A stretch of DNA of 64,000 nt from Asterias amurensis (GCF_032118995.1 NC_092650.1:16363501-16427500); one strand, 5' to 3'. Shown: positions 10,865 to 22,684, counted from the first letter of the stretch. Translations and numbers: made by a program. Notes: a model not told the origin generated them from the sequence alone.

Positions 10865-11568
10865 TCACTTGGAAATATATATATAAATTTCAAACATTAG
10901 AGTACAATATGTTCCTGAACAATAACATATTTTTTTTAGTAATTGTCTTTAACGATTTATATGTTTAAAAACTAAATAAAGTTATGTGGGGGTGACTCCG
11001 CCTACCCCTTTTGTGACGTCAATCGAGGAGGACTTTGCCTCGATCAAGCATCGAACACACGTACGTGCAAGTACATTTAAGTCCTAGTCGTGAGTTTGTA
11101 CGTTTTGAACAAGTTTTTTTTTCTTCATTTTTCCCGGCAATGTCGACCAGGTGTATTGCTGCTTGATGCAGCAGAACAACTAAAGATGGTGTCAGTACAC
11201 AATTTCACATGAAGAAAAAAGTTCTTTTCTAAAACATGACTCCATCCCAACAATTGTTCCAGCTAGTGGGGAAGTCGAAGAAGGTACCTGAAAGACAAAA
11301 CGAACCTAACAGAGCATTTGCCTAACGTGAAACAAATCAGGTCACTGTGTTGTGTTGGCACTGCATGCGATTCATCGTGCCCCGATTGACGTCACGAACA
11401 GCGCCCTCTCGGGTCGTTTTTTTTTTCCAAATTTGTAAATAACATGGAAACTAACTTTTGTTTAAACCTTAGTTAATTGTTTATTCATATTCCACTCATC
11501 AAAAATAATTTTAGTGACAAAAGCTTTATTTTGACAAAATACCACTTCCAGGTGACTTTAATATTGGC
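10865..11568. other. Intergenic DNA with inverted GTGACGTCAATCG motif
   Basis: No gene seen. TTGTGACGTCAATCGAGG (11020) and CCCCGATTGACGTCACGAAC (11380) are inverted copies about 360 bp apart and may mark the ends of an old, unclassified element. Confidence 0.4.
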
Positions 11569-11735
11569 CTATATAACATTCTCCCCTTGCATCTCTGAAA
11601 GATAAGAGTTATCTTATCAGTCACACATGTGCCTTTGATCCCCTCGAAAGTAAACATTGACAATAATACCAACGTTTAACTCTGCATAATAATAGTTAGT
11701 TGTTTGATTAAGAACTCGCCCCTTTGTTCTGTTGG
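11569..11735 (+). repeat. Diverged direct repeat, copy 2
   Basis: CCTATATAACATT, GATAAGAGTTATCTTATCAG, ATGTGCCTTTGATC and CATTGACAATAATACCAACG, in the same order as at 10555-10700. Confidence 0.55.
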
Positions 11736-11881
11736 AGATATGATTATTTGGGCACTTACATTATTATAAATTACAATGGATCAATCTTTAAGTTGATGTT
11801 TAAGAACAAATATTTAAACAGCTTAAATAGTACTCACGCCACCGTTGAGATGATCAGCTAACTCTACCTCCATGCATGGTT

Positions 11882-12410
11882 ATAGGCACTGGATGCTATT
11901 GTTAACCTCAAAATAATTTTTAGCATAAAACTTACTTCTTTTTTTTCCTTTTTTTTTTAAGTGCAAGCACTTTTTATTTTATTTCATACATAATATGCAC
12001 TCACATCAACTCACGAGCATACAAACCAAAAATAGAGGACAAAACATTAAAAAAGCTTATCAAGGAACAATGAATAATAATAAAACTTACTTGTTAGCGA
12101 TTAATGGAGAGATGTTATGTATCAAAGTTTGAAACTGCTCCTACTGAAGTAATGCCGTTTTCGAGAAAGAAGTTATTTCTCACTGAAATAGTTGAATTTG
12201 ATTTAGAGGCCTCAGAATTTGATTTGGAGGTCGAGTTCGAGCAAATATACACAACTTCGTGTGACAAAGGTGTTTTTTCTTCAATTACTATCTCGCAACT
12301 ACGACGGCCCGAGTTCAAATTTTCACAGGATTGTTATTTTGTGCATATGTTAAGATACACCAAGTGAGAAGACTCACTGGTCTATTACCGAAAGGTTTCC
12401 GGTGTCTTAA
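11882..12410 (+). repeat. MITE family A split by a retro-insertion
   Basis: Sense copy running from TAGGCACTGGATGC to CCGGTGTCTTAA. It is interrupted at 11938-12079 by foreign sequence flanked by an exact 13-bp duplication. The right part resumes at TTAGCGATTAATGG, exactly where the left part stopped. Confidence 0.85.
11938..12079 (-). mobile_element. Retrotransposed 142-bp insert with 13-bp target duplication
   Basis: Flanked by ATAAAACTTACTT at 11925-11937 and 12080-12092. Read on the minus strand it ends in an A-rich tail and has AATAAA upstream of the tail, so it is the 3' end of a transcript inserted by target-primed reverse transcription. Whether the source is a LINE, a SINE or a cellular mRNA is not known. 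Confidence 0.75.
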
Positions 12411-12796
12411 TTAAATAGTGGACACCACCGTTGCGATGATCAGCTAATTATACCTCGGTTACCTAAAACTAAGGCAAGCAGTTGACAATGATCGAGCTCA
12501 ATGTGTGCAGCTAGTGTCGCCGAGGGGGATGTGTCACACACAAACTAATAACTTATTGTCCCTGTGTCCCGCCCCCTCCTTTGAAATCTGTACCTTTTTT
12601 GATGAGATTAAAAAGAAGTACTATAATCGTTGCATTTTATATAGCTGAGCTGAAGTACATTAAAATGGATGTTTTAAAACAAATATTTTTATCGACACGC
12701 AGACAACGTATTTTTTTTTTAACTACACGTCAGGCTACATTATAAAAGAATATCAGAATCAGAGGGAAAAAACATAGAGCGCCGAAAATGGGCTAA

Positions 12797-12962
12797 TTAA
12801 AGGCACTGGAAACGTTTGGTACTGTCAATGTGTTCTTACCTGGTATCCTATGCATAAAATAACAGAGGAAAAAAATTACCAAATGGTCATCAAAATTGCA
12901 AGAGAATATATAATGAAAAAAAAAAACCCTTGCTTGCATAACTAACAAGGGTGTTTTCTTTC
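12797..12962 (-). repeat. MITE family A fragment
   Basis: Starts TTAAAGGCACTGGAAAC, with diverged antisense interior (CTATGCATAAAATAACAGAG) and ends near ACAAGGGTGTTTTC. The other terminus is missing. Confidence 0.6.
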
Positions 12963-14708
12963 AAATTACAATTACCCCTCCCCAACCTCCTGAACCATCC
13001 GAAACCTTGCTCAAACCGAACACTTATCGTCGCTCCATGGTCCTTTTAAAACCCAATGGTCTAACCATGGAGAAATGAAATAAATATTTTCTTTCCTCCA
13101 TGGTCTGACCATCTGACCACACCTCGTCTTGCATTTTCGTGCAACATTCACTCCAGCCTGTTCCATCCATGGAGCAAAGACGGAGATATAGGCCTCATAC
13201 TGTTATAGACATGAGATTTTGTGAGCGTCTTTTCTCCATGTTCTGAGTTAACAGTTTCTCAAAGTTCGTATTCTCCAAAAAGATTCCTCTTGCATTTCTG
13301 TCAAGCCACAGCCAACTCATCACGATCCAACACTCATAAAAAAAAACAATGATGATAATACTCACAGATCCACGCAACAAGAAGAATGGTTGTCTACAAC
13401 GAGAAAGTCCTCCATTTACAAATGCAACCCAAGTTCGGCATAAAGTAAAAACCACGCCGCGGCACACCACCCTTCTCGTTTTGCTCTACGAGCGTAATGA
13501 GAATACCACGGAAAGAAATAGCTATTCTACCTCTAATTCAGCTTTTCATGTAGTATATATTTTTGTATAGACTTTTGTGGCTTGTAGTGTTTTTTTTATG
13601 GTAGATACTAATTTTATGTAAATTTTGTAAATTTGTTGTATCAAAGGCCGAAATGAATTTCCCTTCGTGGATAATAAAGTGACTTGAGTTTGAAATGAAT
13701 TGAGAAAACCTATCCAGATCAGGAAGTAGCCTACCCCAAACCCAGACTGTGATAATCTCTTTAAGACGGCTTCGCGGTGTCAGTGTCTTGACGTTTATTC
13801 GCTTGGGGCTCTTATTTATTTCGGCAACTACAAACGAGCCGTGGTATAACCAGGAAAAAGCAATCGTGAGGTTACTCACGTATAGTACACATGTACTCTC
13901 ACCACAGAACCTACAACGTCAACTCTCCCCCAAACCTAACCCATGAGTCAAAGACCATGCTAATGCAGTGAAGTCGACCTCCACATCGGTTCAATTTCCT
14001 ACACCTCACTCACTCTGCCTACGCGCTCTCACACCGCCTTCACGGAACCACTGCAGTTCCTACACCGGAAGCGATATATGTACACACGGCACATACCAAA
14101 CATCTTAGACACACAACCGGAACATTTCCGGTTAATTCGTGAGGACACCACACGACGAAGATCTGCAACTATCTTCTAACAGTCTGTCTCCCCCTGATAA
14201 CCATCTTGAAACACGGACCGTTAACTGTCTGGTCACTGCTGTCTCTCGCTATGTCAGCAGGACAGTTTGACATTTTGGATTAGCGAGATTTACCTGTTAC
14301 CTAATCCTACCATGGACCTGTAATGCTATACTCTTGCGTGACAGTGCCTGATCACAACCACCACCACCACCAAGGAGAAGTTAACTCTACAAAAGTGTTT
14401 GGGTCATTCCTCTGTCATTTGGGCAGTAATTGTTTTAAAGACCACTGAGCTGGTGTTGTGTTCTGAGGAAACACACAACAAGTAGTTTGACATTCCTGAA
14501 CTGTGAAGATGATGTTTTTCCCTCGGAGTGCATGTGTCGTCTGGATATACTCGCATACTAATTAGGTGAGCTTTGTGTTTTGTTTTGGCCGAGACTGCTG
14601 GTCGTGGTTTTCTGTTAACTTTTTGTTTATTGACTGGCCAGGAGCAGGACCAGTATAGCTTGTAATTTTACTAGGGCATTGTTTTTCCTCTAGTCAATTT
14701 TCCTCTAG
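12963..14708. other. Intergenic DNA, possible non-LTR 3' tail at about 13640-13710
   Basis: No gene supported. The block around 13650 (GAATTTCCCTTCGTGGATAATAAAGTGA, broken here as GAATTTCCCTTCGTGG and ATAATAAAGTGA) followed by decayed TTGAA repeats resembles the 3' end common in CR1/L2-type non-LTR retrotransposons. Short CCATGGT-containing palindromic stretches lie at 13035-13105. A CCA microsatellite is at 14358-14371. Confidence 0.4.
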
Positions 14709-15014
14709 AAAGATGTTGTAAAAGTAGAATACAATGATCCACACAAACATGCCTCGAAATTGCGTGGTTTTCCTTTTACCTCGTCGACTAACACGTCGGC
14801 CATTTATGGGGGTCAAAATTTTGACTCCCATAAATGGCCGACCGTGTTAGTTCGCACAGTAGAAGGAAAACCACGCAATTTCGAGTCAAACTTGTGTGGA
14901 TCATTGTATTCTACTTTTACAACATCTTTCTACCCATATGCATTTTATAAAAAACGGTTACAAACGCTTTTGTTTTGACCAACTCGTCCGATCCAAGGCA
15001 ACGTGTTCCTTTAA
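14709..15014. repeat. Foldback element family C, left-truncated
   Basis: Lacks about 90 bp of the left arm, then shows the full central palindrome (GGGGGTCAAAATTTTGACTCCC at 14808, written here with its ends GGGGGTC and GACTCCC) and the complete right arm to ACGTGTTCCTTTAA. Confidence 0.85.
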
Positions 15015-15039
15015 CCAGTTATGGTTTTGATTATTATAC

Positions 15040-15235
15040 CTGGTTAAGGGGATTTACATGCTAAAACAATTTTGGTCTCATGGGGGGGGGGGGGCCAAAA
15101 TTATTTTGTGACTTGTTTTAGTAATTTCTCAAAAACTAAACAACCTTAGTAATATTTGAAGGGAAGCTTTCCACTATCTTCAAACCCTGTAGGTTTAATG
15201 TAAATCTGTGGACATTTTGAAAAAGTACCCAAATC
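15040..15235 (+). repeat. Fragment of a B-related repeat
   Basis: Contains AATTTCTCAAAAACTAAAC, AATATTTGAAGGGAAGCTTT, CAAACCCTGTAGGTTTAATG and AAATCTGTGGA, in the order found in family B but diverged. A similar fragment lies at 45925-46000. A 13-15 base G run is at about 15081. Confidence 0.5.
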
Positions 15236-16922
15236 CTTAAACAGCTTTACTGGGCCCTGATTTTAACGATAGACGGCACATTTTCTGATGAATAATCTGA
15301 TGTGAAAACAAAAGAGCAACTTCAGAAGACCTTTTAAAGTTTTGAATGTTAATATTCCTCATCCATGGTTGGGATGTGGCCTGGGGAAGGGACATGCATA
15401 TGGGGCCCTTGCACGACTTGTTTCCTGCAATCAAAGATAGTCGTCACAAAAACACCAGTCAAAATAAGTCACGATATTTTAAAGACGACCACGGATTAAA
15501 CTTTTTTAAAGAAAAGTTTATCCAAATGCCAGCTTAACTTGTAGACTCTGATTCTTATATAAAAGAAATAATCAATGCACAACTGTACTAACAATTGACT
15601 CAATGGATGTACTTCTCGCTAAAAACCTCGTTGGATATCCGGTGGCGATCTTAAGTTGTGACTTAATCCCTCTTTAATCCCAATAGATCCCACATTGATA
15701 CGTGGTATTACACCTGCTGAGCCTTTCACTCAAGATGAGAGTCCACACCGTCTGACATGGTCTAAATACTCTGCCGGTATTATCCGATTGCCTTGTAAAA
15801 CGTGTAATCAGTTTACTGGGCTCATGTAAAATGCCAATTTCTCTATGGTGTCAATTTAGTCATCTTTTAGGTTCTTCTACAGGCCGGGGGACACGTGTGA
15901 TGTGACAATTCTCGACAGAGCTCACTTTCGTGAAGCACGAAAAAACTAGCTAAACGCACTGAATTTTGCTAACCAGAGAAAGGTTACCAGCTAAAACACC
16001 ATTTCACATGTAGCAGTTGTGACTGGTATTCTGCTTTGGGCTTATTGTTGCGTAGCAGATTTTGGGCCCTGGTATATAGCTCTGCCAATACCGAAATATG
16101 TAGGCCTAGTTGGTGCTAACGAACACTGTCAAATCCAATAATTATGATGAAACAAATCGTGGGTGTCAATAAATGGAACATTGTGTTTTCATCGGCCTGT
16201 GTGCTCCTTGGTCAACATTACATAACTATTCGTTTGTTTGTTTGTTTGTTCGTCTGTTTGTTGGGATGTTTGCTTGATTGCTTATTTGTTTATTTGTAAT
16301 CCATGACGGGTTATTGATTGGTTGTTCATCAATTACCAGTCTGTGTGGCGCATTCACGGTCACTTTTTATGGTGAAAGCAAAGGCGATTTTGGTTTTGTC
16401 TGCAATTTGTTCGGCGCAGTAGAAATCGACAAGTTGATAGGATTTTGATATTCCCATGTTGTCTGTTTATGATTGGTATAGGTCTATATTATAATCCTAT
16501 TAAGTGAGCTTTAGATTGAAAATAATAAAACAGTTTTGCCTTGTCTTTAAATCAACGGGCCTCAACATTTCCCTTGGAACATTTTCTGTAAAAATGCGGG
16601 TACGGTCGTATAAACTAATGGAAAAGTCGTTAAAATAATTGTCACAGTGGTAGAGAATTGGCTCTCTCGCAACTATCTCGCGAGACTGCTTCTTCTCGCG
16701 AGATTACTGCTGTGACGTGTATATAATGGTCCCATTTTAAGTCTAGAACTTACGGGTGTTTCCAAATTGTCTACTAATTGAGTTTTCTTGCTTCTTGTTT
16801 TATATGACGCAATGTTTGCCCTTAACTTTTTCAGTAACTTGCCAGCTTATGAACCAAGTTATAGCGTGTCACTCCAGTCACTCACCTTTTGCACTTGTTC
16901 ATAATTTTATTACTTTCAAATA
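15236..16922. other. Intergenic DNA with simple repeats
   Basis: No gene supported. A GTTT microsatellite is at about 16231-16265. A family H-like fragment (GAAAGGTTACCAGCTAAAACACC) lies at about 15975-16080. TCTCGCGAGA-type palindromes, as found in some promoters, occur at about 16675-16705. Confidence 0.4.
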
Positions 16923-17440
16923 TTAAAGGCACTGATGGGGTCAATTTCACAAAGAGTTAGGACTAGTCCTAACTTAGGACTAGTCCTAAGAGATATCAAA
17001 AACGTACAGCTAGTCCTAAGTTAGGACTAGTAACTCGTCCCAACTCAAGAAAAGACTAGTCCTAACTCTTTGTGAAATCCACCCCTGGACACACTTGGTA
17101 ATTACTCGAAATATTTTTTAGCATAAAAACTTACTTGTCAGCGGTCATTGTGGAGCTGTTGATGATAACACATTGTGAGAAACGGATCACTCTGAAGTAA
17201 CGTAGTTTTCGAGGAAGAAACAGTTTTCCACTAAAATATTAAAGTTTGATTTCGAGACCACAGAATTAGATTTTAAGGACTCGAAATCAAGCATCTGTGA
17301 GCACACAACTTCGTGTGACAAGTTTTTTTCCCCTCCGTTATCTCGCAACTTCGACGACCAATAGAACTCAAATTTTCTCAGGTTTGTTATTTTGAGAAGA
17401 CTGGTCTTTGACAATTGCCAATAGTGTCCAGTGTCTTTAA
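16923..17440 (+). repeat. MITE family A interrupted by family G
   Basis: TTAAAGGCACTG at 16923, then a family G element, then the rest of family A from CTGGACACACTTGGTAATTA to CCAGTGTCTTTAA. The family A sequence is continuous if the insert is ignored. Confidence 0.85.
16935..17085. mobile_element. Nested inverted-repeat element, family G
   Basis: Ends GGGGTCAATTTCACAAAGAG and, inverted, GGGGTGGATTTCACAAAGAG. The body is made of TAGGACTAGTCCTAA repeats that fold back. It sits inside a family A copy with CTG on both sides. Confidence 0.75.
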
Positions 17441-17490
17441 CACCCAACGATGTACATTTTGATTTTCCTTTCAGAATGTGTGACAACACT

Positions 17491-17881
17491 TTAAAGGCAG
17501 TGGACACTATTGGTTATTACTCAAAATAATTATTAGCATAAAAGCTTTCTTGGTGACGAGTAATGGGGAGAGGTTGATGGTATAAAACATTGCGAGAAAC
17601 GGCTCCCTCTGAAGTGCCATAGTTTTCGAGAAAAAAAAAGTAATTTTCCACGAATTTGATTTCGAGACCTCAGATTTAGAACTTGAGGTCTCGAAATCAA
17701 GCATCTAAACGCACACAACTTCGTGTGACAGGGGTGTTTTTTTCGATTCGTTATTATCTCGCAACTTCGATGACCGATTGAGCTCAAATTATCACAGGTT
17801 TGTTATTTTATGCATATGTTGAGATACACCGACTGTGAAGGCTAGTCTTTGACAATTACCAAAAGTGTCCACAGCCTTTAA
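17491..17881 (+). repeat. MITE family A, full length
   Basis: TTAAAGGCAGTGGACACT to GTGTCCACAGCCTTTAA, with an intact central stem (GATTTCGAGACCTCAG at 17658 and its inverse at 17684). One of the best preserved copies in the window. Confidence 0.9.
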
Positions 17882-17911
17882 GCATGGAGGTAGAATTCTA
17901 CCTCCATGCTT
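17880..17911. repeat. Perfect 32-bp palindrome
   Basis: AAGCATGGAGGTAGAA meets its exact complement TTCTACCTCCATGCTT with no spacer, centred on GAATTC. It directly abuts the right end of the family A copy. Confidence 0.9.
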
Positions 17912-19239
17912 TAAGCATCCCGTCTTTGCAGTGATATTCGCAAATTGATATCATTTTCTAAGCCACATGACTTCCATGTTGTGCTCGTATGTCTTTCTAT
18001 GGAGGAAGGAAACATTTTTTTCTCGTAACTGTAGTCCGTTCACACAGTCTGTTGTTGTAACACATACCGTTTGACAAAAATAATTACCATATATGATATT
18101 CCACAAACAATAATATGCAGATTCATGTAAGTTTTTGGAGTAGGCCTAATATGGCGATGTTGCAGACTGTTCTGTATGTATATGTAGCACCCAACCTTTA
18201 TCTTCAGTGATCCATACAAAAATAGTAATGCTTGACCTTTAGGCCTATCCAACACACAATGACTGTCCAGGAAAAATTGCGTTCTCGTGTTATTTTAACC
18301 GATAAAGCCCTTAAATAGATTTCGGCACCTAAGCAATGTAGTCTGATTGTTTGCTGTTATCTGATCTATATTCGAATATAAATGAAATACGGACGCAAAT
18401 AGCCTAGGCCTATATCCGTGTTCAAGTGTGGATGGTGCACGTGATTGTGGGGTGTGGTGTCAAGTTTAAATTCTGTGTGTCTTATTTTCAGCACAGCGGA
18501 TAATCTATTTTGGTTACTATCAATACAGATGAAAAAGCGTATGTATAAGAAAGACATGCAGATAAACAGAGAAACACCCCCAAATTTGTCAAACAGACAA
18601 ACAACAAACTGTTAAAACGGTGCAAACGAAAGAAATGAAGATGCATAATATAAATGTTTTATTCAGAATTTCAATCAATTATATGATTCCATAATTAATT
18701 GGTCAAGTGTATGGGCTAAGCAGAAGGCACATGTATCCCTCTTTAAGGATGATGCGAGATATGTGACACCTCCCAAATCCATAAAGTGAATTATGATGAG
18801 CTTAGGGCAGTGCCATTGCGGGGTATTTTAAACAATGTATGGACACCACACAAAAACTCTGTATTCAACTTGTACCCCACAAAGGAATTAGAATTAGTAA
18901 CCGGATCCGTTAGGTGTGGAAACACGTTCACGGTTGGGCGAAGGTCCCCAGGTGGTACAAAACTAATGGAAGCGGTTGCCAAAAATGCATGTAAATTAAC
19001 AGAGGGACAAAGAGATGTCACCGATTCCTGGCTGGTTTGTTTGTTTTGTAATGATTGTTTTGTTTCGATGCTGTTTGTTTTTCGGGGTTTTAAGGGTGGT
19101 ATCAGTGGCATATTATCTGCAGGTATTTTCATGTAGATGGTAAGTATGTAGTTTTTGTCGGCTATTTAATGTGTCGACCCATTCCAAAGGATACTGAGCG
19201 CCAGGTATTTCTTGCAAGGTGAGTGGGACGAAGTTTAAA
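17912..19239. other. Intergenic DNA without recognised features
   Basis: Two open frames of 113-116 codons overlap almost completely on opposite strands at 18786-19136. Neither resembles a known family, and no splice context supports them. Confidence 0.4.
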
Positions 19240-20399
19240 TTAAGGCCCATTCACACGAGCGCTGCAAACGAGGGTCCCTGGTTAAGGGCGCCAGCCGTCT
19301 GTCACCTTTACCGCGTGCGATTTTTTAGCGAGCATTCACACGACACACACACACACACATGTAAACATACGTCCCTCGTTTGGGTAGGCTTGACTGCATG
19401 GACTAAAGTCTACAAGCAAGAGGTTTGAGTTAAAACAAAAACCTTACAGTTAAAAGGAACAAAATAAATCAATTTCATTTAAATCAATTTCATTTTAAGT
19501 CACATAAAATGTAGAATATTTTACAAACATTTGCGATAACGTAACTCTCATCCCGGTGGCCGGCGGGAAGGGGGTTACGTTTTCGAAGCTAAAAAAAGAA
19601 AAACACGATTCAAATAGCTTTTTGGACGTTAAAAATGCTACATTGTTGAATGGAAATGCTTTATAGATATGAAGTTATTGATGACACATACCAAATAATG
19701 AATTAAAACATCGAAAAGCTTAACCAAATGACGTATTCTGCTTCCGAATGAACGATGTTTTTGCTTCAAGGTTTGAGCTTGTCTTGAAATGCAGCGATCC
19801 AGCAACGTCGAGTCATGTTCGAGTCGAAGAAAAACACAAAATTCCACGATTCAAATAGAGTTTTTGACGTTAAAAACGCTACATTGTTGAATGAAAATGT
19901 TTTGTAGATATGGAATTGTTGATGAGACATAACAAATGGTGAATTAAAACATCGAAAAGCTTTGCCAAAAGACGTATTCTGCTCCCGATTGAACGATGTT
20001 TTTGCTTCAAGGTTTGGACTGGTCTAGCATCCGGCCACAAAACCCACCAGCCAAACGATCGTTGTCCAGCGTTGAGCAGATATACATCACGTGTATGTAC
20101 ATGTACATGTATATGCATGCTATAGTTCGCCCATTTCTTCCTCCATAGTTCTACACGTGTCAACGCAGTGGTCCCTCGTTACGATCGCAGGCATTCGGTT
20201 CAGACGATGGCTCCCCATGATTATAACATCGATGCGATTTTTTGGAGGAGGTCTCGATCTGTGTTATGAACAACACGGGACCCAGGTAATTTTGTAACAT
20301 ACATAGCATTCACACGACGTGGATTTGCGATTTCATAACATCGATGTTAAGAAATCGCACGGGACCCTCGTTTGCAGCGCTCGTGTGAATGGGCCTTTA
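19240..20399. mobile_element. PIF/Harbinger-like non-autonomous transposon, 1154 bp
   Basis: Terminal inverted repeats of 36 bp, identical on both sides, start AGGCCCATTCACACGAGCGC and end GAGGGTCCC. TTA flanks each end (19240-19242, 20397-20399). The interior holds two copies of a block of about 240 bp (from about 19606 and 19848; shared words CTACATTGTTGAATG, AAAACATCGAAAAGCTT, GATGTTTTTGCTTCAAGG). No transposase frame. A CA microsatellite is at about 19341. Confidence 0.85.
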
Positions 20400-20954
20400 G
20401 TGAGACCTAATCCTTAGCACCACGTAATAAACAATTGGTTTTAAACTTCTTATAGCAGCCTGTTTACCGCTGCGTGGACTGTCGATGTCACGCGTTGAAC
20501 ACGTCGTCTCAACACGGAGCAGGGGCCTTACGTTGGCGTATTGGATCTTTTCCAATTTGGCAGTAATCGCTTCGGTTACACAAAATGTTATCATCGTCCA
20601 CCATTTAGGCTGTGTTCATCCAGTGTTAGATAACCCTCCTTATAATGTAAATGCCATTCTTAGTCTTTTTCTTGCAGTTCTTGTCCACTTTGTTCCTCAA
20701 TAAACCTTGATGTAAACTTTTCAGTATTCTTCTCTGTCTTTACATCTTTTCCTTTCTCTTATGATGCCAATCCAGTATTCGTGTTGTCCACATCTATCGT
20801 CATATCTTCGGGTAATTTATCCAGCCCATCTCCAACCATGGAGGAATAAATTAGTATCTTGTTTTGTAGTCCTTATGCTGTCTAACCCAACACTAGTTTT
20901 GTTTCGTAATTATGTGTAATATGATCCTCTCTCTAATTGAGATCTTCATTATAA
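20400..20954. other. Intergenic DNA without recognised features
   Basis: No gene or known repeat family seen; AT-rich. Confidence 0.4.
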
Positions 20955-21145
20955 TAGATGTTAAATTTGCATCGGGGATAAAGAATATTATTATTTTATT
21001 TTTTTACCCATACACCTATGTGTGTTAGCACTGTATACTCAGTACTTTCCCGAGTCCTGTGAAAACATATCACAGGCATGTTACTCGGGTGGGATTAGAA
21101 CCCACGACCTCTCCATTGCTCTTTGCTGTGCGGAGTTTATGCTCT
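20955..21145 (-). repeat. tRNA-derived SINE, second family, antisense
   Basis: Contains GTGGGATTAGAACCCACGAC, the inverse of a tRNA B box. The body (TCCTGTGAAAACATATCACAGG, TATACTCAGTACTTTCCCGAG) is shared with the copy at 57740-57945. Not a tRNA gene: the A-box half does not fold into a cloverleaf. Confidence 0.65.
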
Positions 21146-21292
21146 ATCAGTTTTGTTGTTGTTGTTGTCTATGTTTCTGCTCCATAAGTTATTGATGTCC
21201 CACACTGATCATATACTTTTCTTCCAAGTACCATAATATGGTCTTATCATCCACTATTTCTCTTTATCGTCCAAAGGAGCTCCATCCTGCCG

Positions 21293-21615
21293 TAAAGGCA
21301 GTGGACACCAGTTTATTTTATTTATTACTCAAAATAATTATTATAAAACCTTACTTGGTAACGAGTAATGGGGAGCTGTTGATAGAAAACATTGTGAGAA
21401 ACAAGACGCGGCTCCCTCTGAAGTAACGTGGTTTTCCAGAAGTTATTTTCAATCATCTGAAAGAACACACATTCGTGTGACAAGGGTGTTTTTCCAACTT
21501 CGACAACCAACTGAGCTCAAAATTTCACAGGTTTGTTATTAATATGCATTTGTTGAGATACACTGAGTGAGAAGACTGGTCTTTGACAATTACCAATAGT
21601 GTCAAGTGACTTTAA
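21293..21615 (+). repeat. MITE family A, central stem deleted
   Basis: TAAAGGCAGTGGACACCAG to GTCAAGTGACTTTAA; the GATTTCGAGACCTC stem is missing. Confidence 0.8.
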
Positions 21616-21963
21616 TCCTGGTTTATACTCCATCTTGTGTGTTGTTATACCTTCCCTTAATTTAAGATTTAAGTATAGATAAGAAACCAGGCTCATGGCC
21701 TAACACAAACAGACGTTTATTTGAGTTTCTGCTCAAATATGGAAGCACTGAAATGTTGCGGTTTTGTGATCTAAATTAATTAACCATTGGTTTATTAATC
21801 TAAATCGGGATAGGCCCTCTACCACACAAGTTGACACAAAAATGAATCGCTTCAGCATTCTAATCATAGCTCATTATTGATCGAGCTGGTCTTATCTTGC
21901 CAAATTTAGATACTTAGTTCCAGTTATAGCTGAGTGTGGCCAAAGTTCGTCCATTCGCGCATG

Positions 21964-22051
21964 TATAAAATTGGTGGAAATATTGTAATCGATATTACTT
22001 TGCTTACTGCGGCCAACGGATACTGAGACCACAGCTAGCGCTATTGTAAAG
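21964..22051 (+). promoter_or_regulatory. Candidate SC5D TATA box and 5' non-coding exon
   Basis: TATAAAA at 21964-21970 is followed about 30 bp later by a possible start and by a non-coding exon ending CTATTGTAAAG before GTATGA (donor at 22052). It would splice to the acceptor CCCTCCAAACAG ending at 23041, 54 bp before the SC5D start codon. Predicted only from motifs and spacing. Confidence 0.4.
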
Positions 22052-22369
22052 GTATGATATCTAAAACGTTTACAAGTTATTTAAGTTTCATGTGGAAGGC
22101 AATTTTTTTGGCGGGGAGATTTTTTTTCTCGTTTTTTTCTTCTACTTTTGAACGAATTTGAAATCATACAAATTTCGCATGTTACTTTACAGTTGAATTG
22201 ACTTGAGAAACGAAAATCGCCATAAAATATAAACGTTTACGGGTATAACTAATTCCTCTACCACTTTTGGTTTGACTTAGTTCGAATTCCAATCATCCAT
22301 CACCTGCATTAAAATTCTAATAAGTTAACGCTCTCTTATGCTTTGAAAACACAGTGTTAACCAGAACGG

Positions 22370-22684
22370 CTTATTATAAAAACTTACTTTTGATAACGAG
22401 TATTAGAGAGCTGTTGATATTATCATTGAAACGGTTGCGGCTGAAGTAAAGTGTGTTTGTGAGAACTAGGTATACTAACTTTTTACTCGTTTTATTTTAA
22501 CCATGTGAAAGCACAAACTATTTCTGCACGAAGGGTTATTTTTCTTTCAATATTCTCCGGTGCAACTTCGATGACCAATTAAGTCAAAATTGTCAAAGAC
22601 CGTTATTTGTATGCATTGGGTATACACCAAAACGAGAATACTGCGTCCTTGACAACTTTTACCAAAGGTGTCCAGTGCCTTTAA
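22370..22684 (+). repeat. MITE family A, old copy
   Basis: Strongly diverged: TTATTATAAAAACTTACTTTTG, GATAACGAGTATTAGAGAGC, ending CCAGTGCCTTTAA. Lies in the predicted 5' intron of SC5D. Confidence 0.65.

Noticed and set aside
17187-17787. Recurring short frames with MLDFETS or similar
   Set aside because: All fall in family A MITEs; the same peptide appears wherever the repeat does.
18786-19136. Overlapping frames of 116 and 113 codons on opposite strands
   Set aside because: No family resemblance, no splice context; one is a shadow of the other, and neither is supported.
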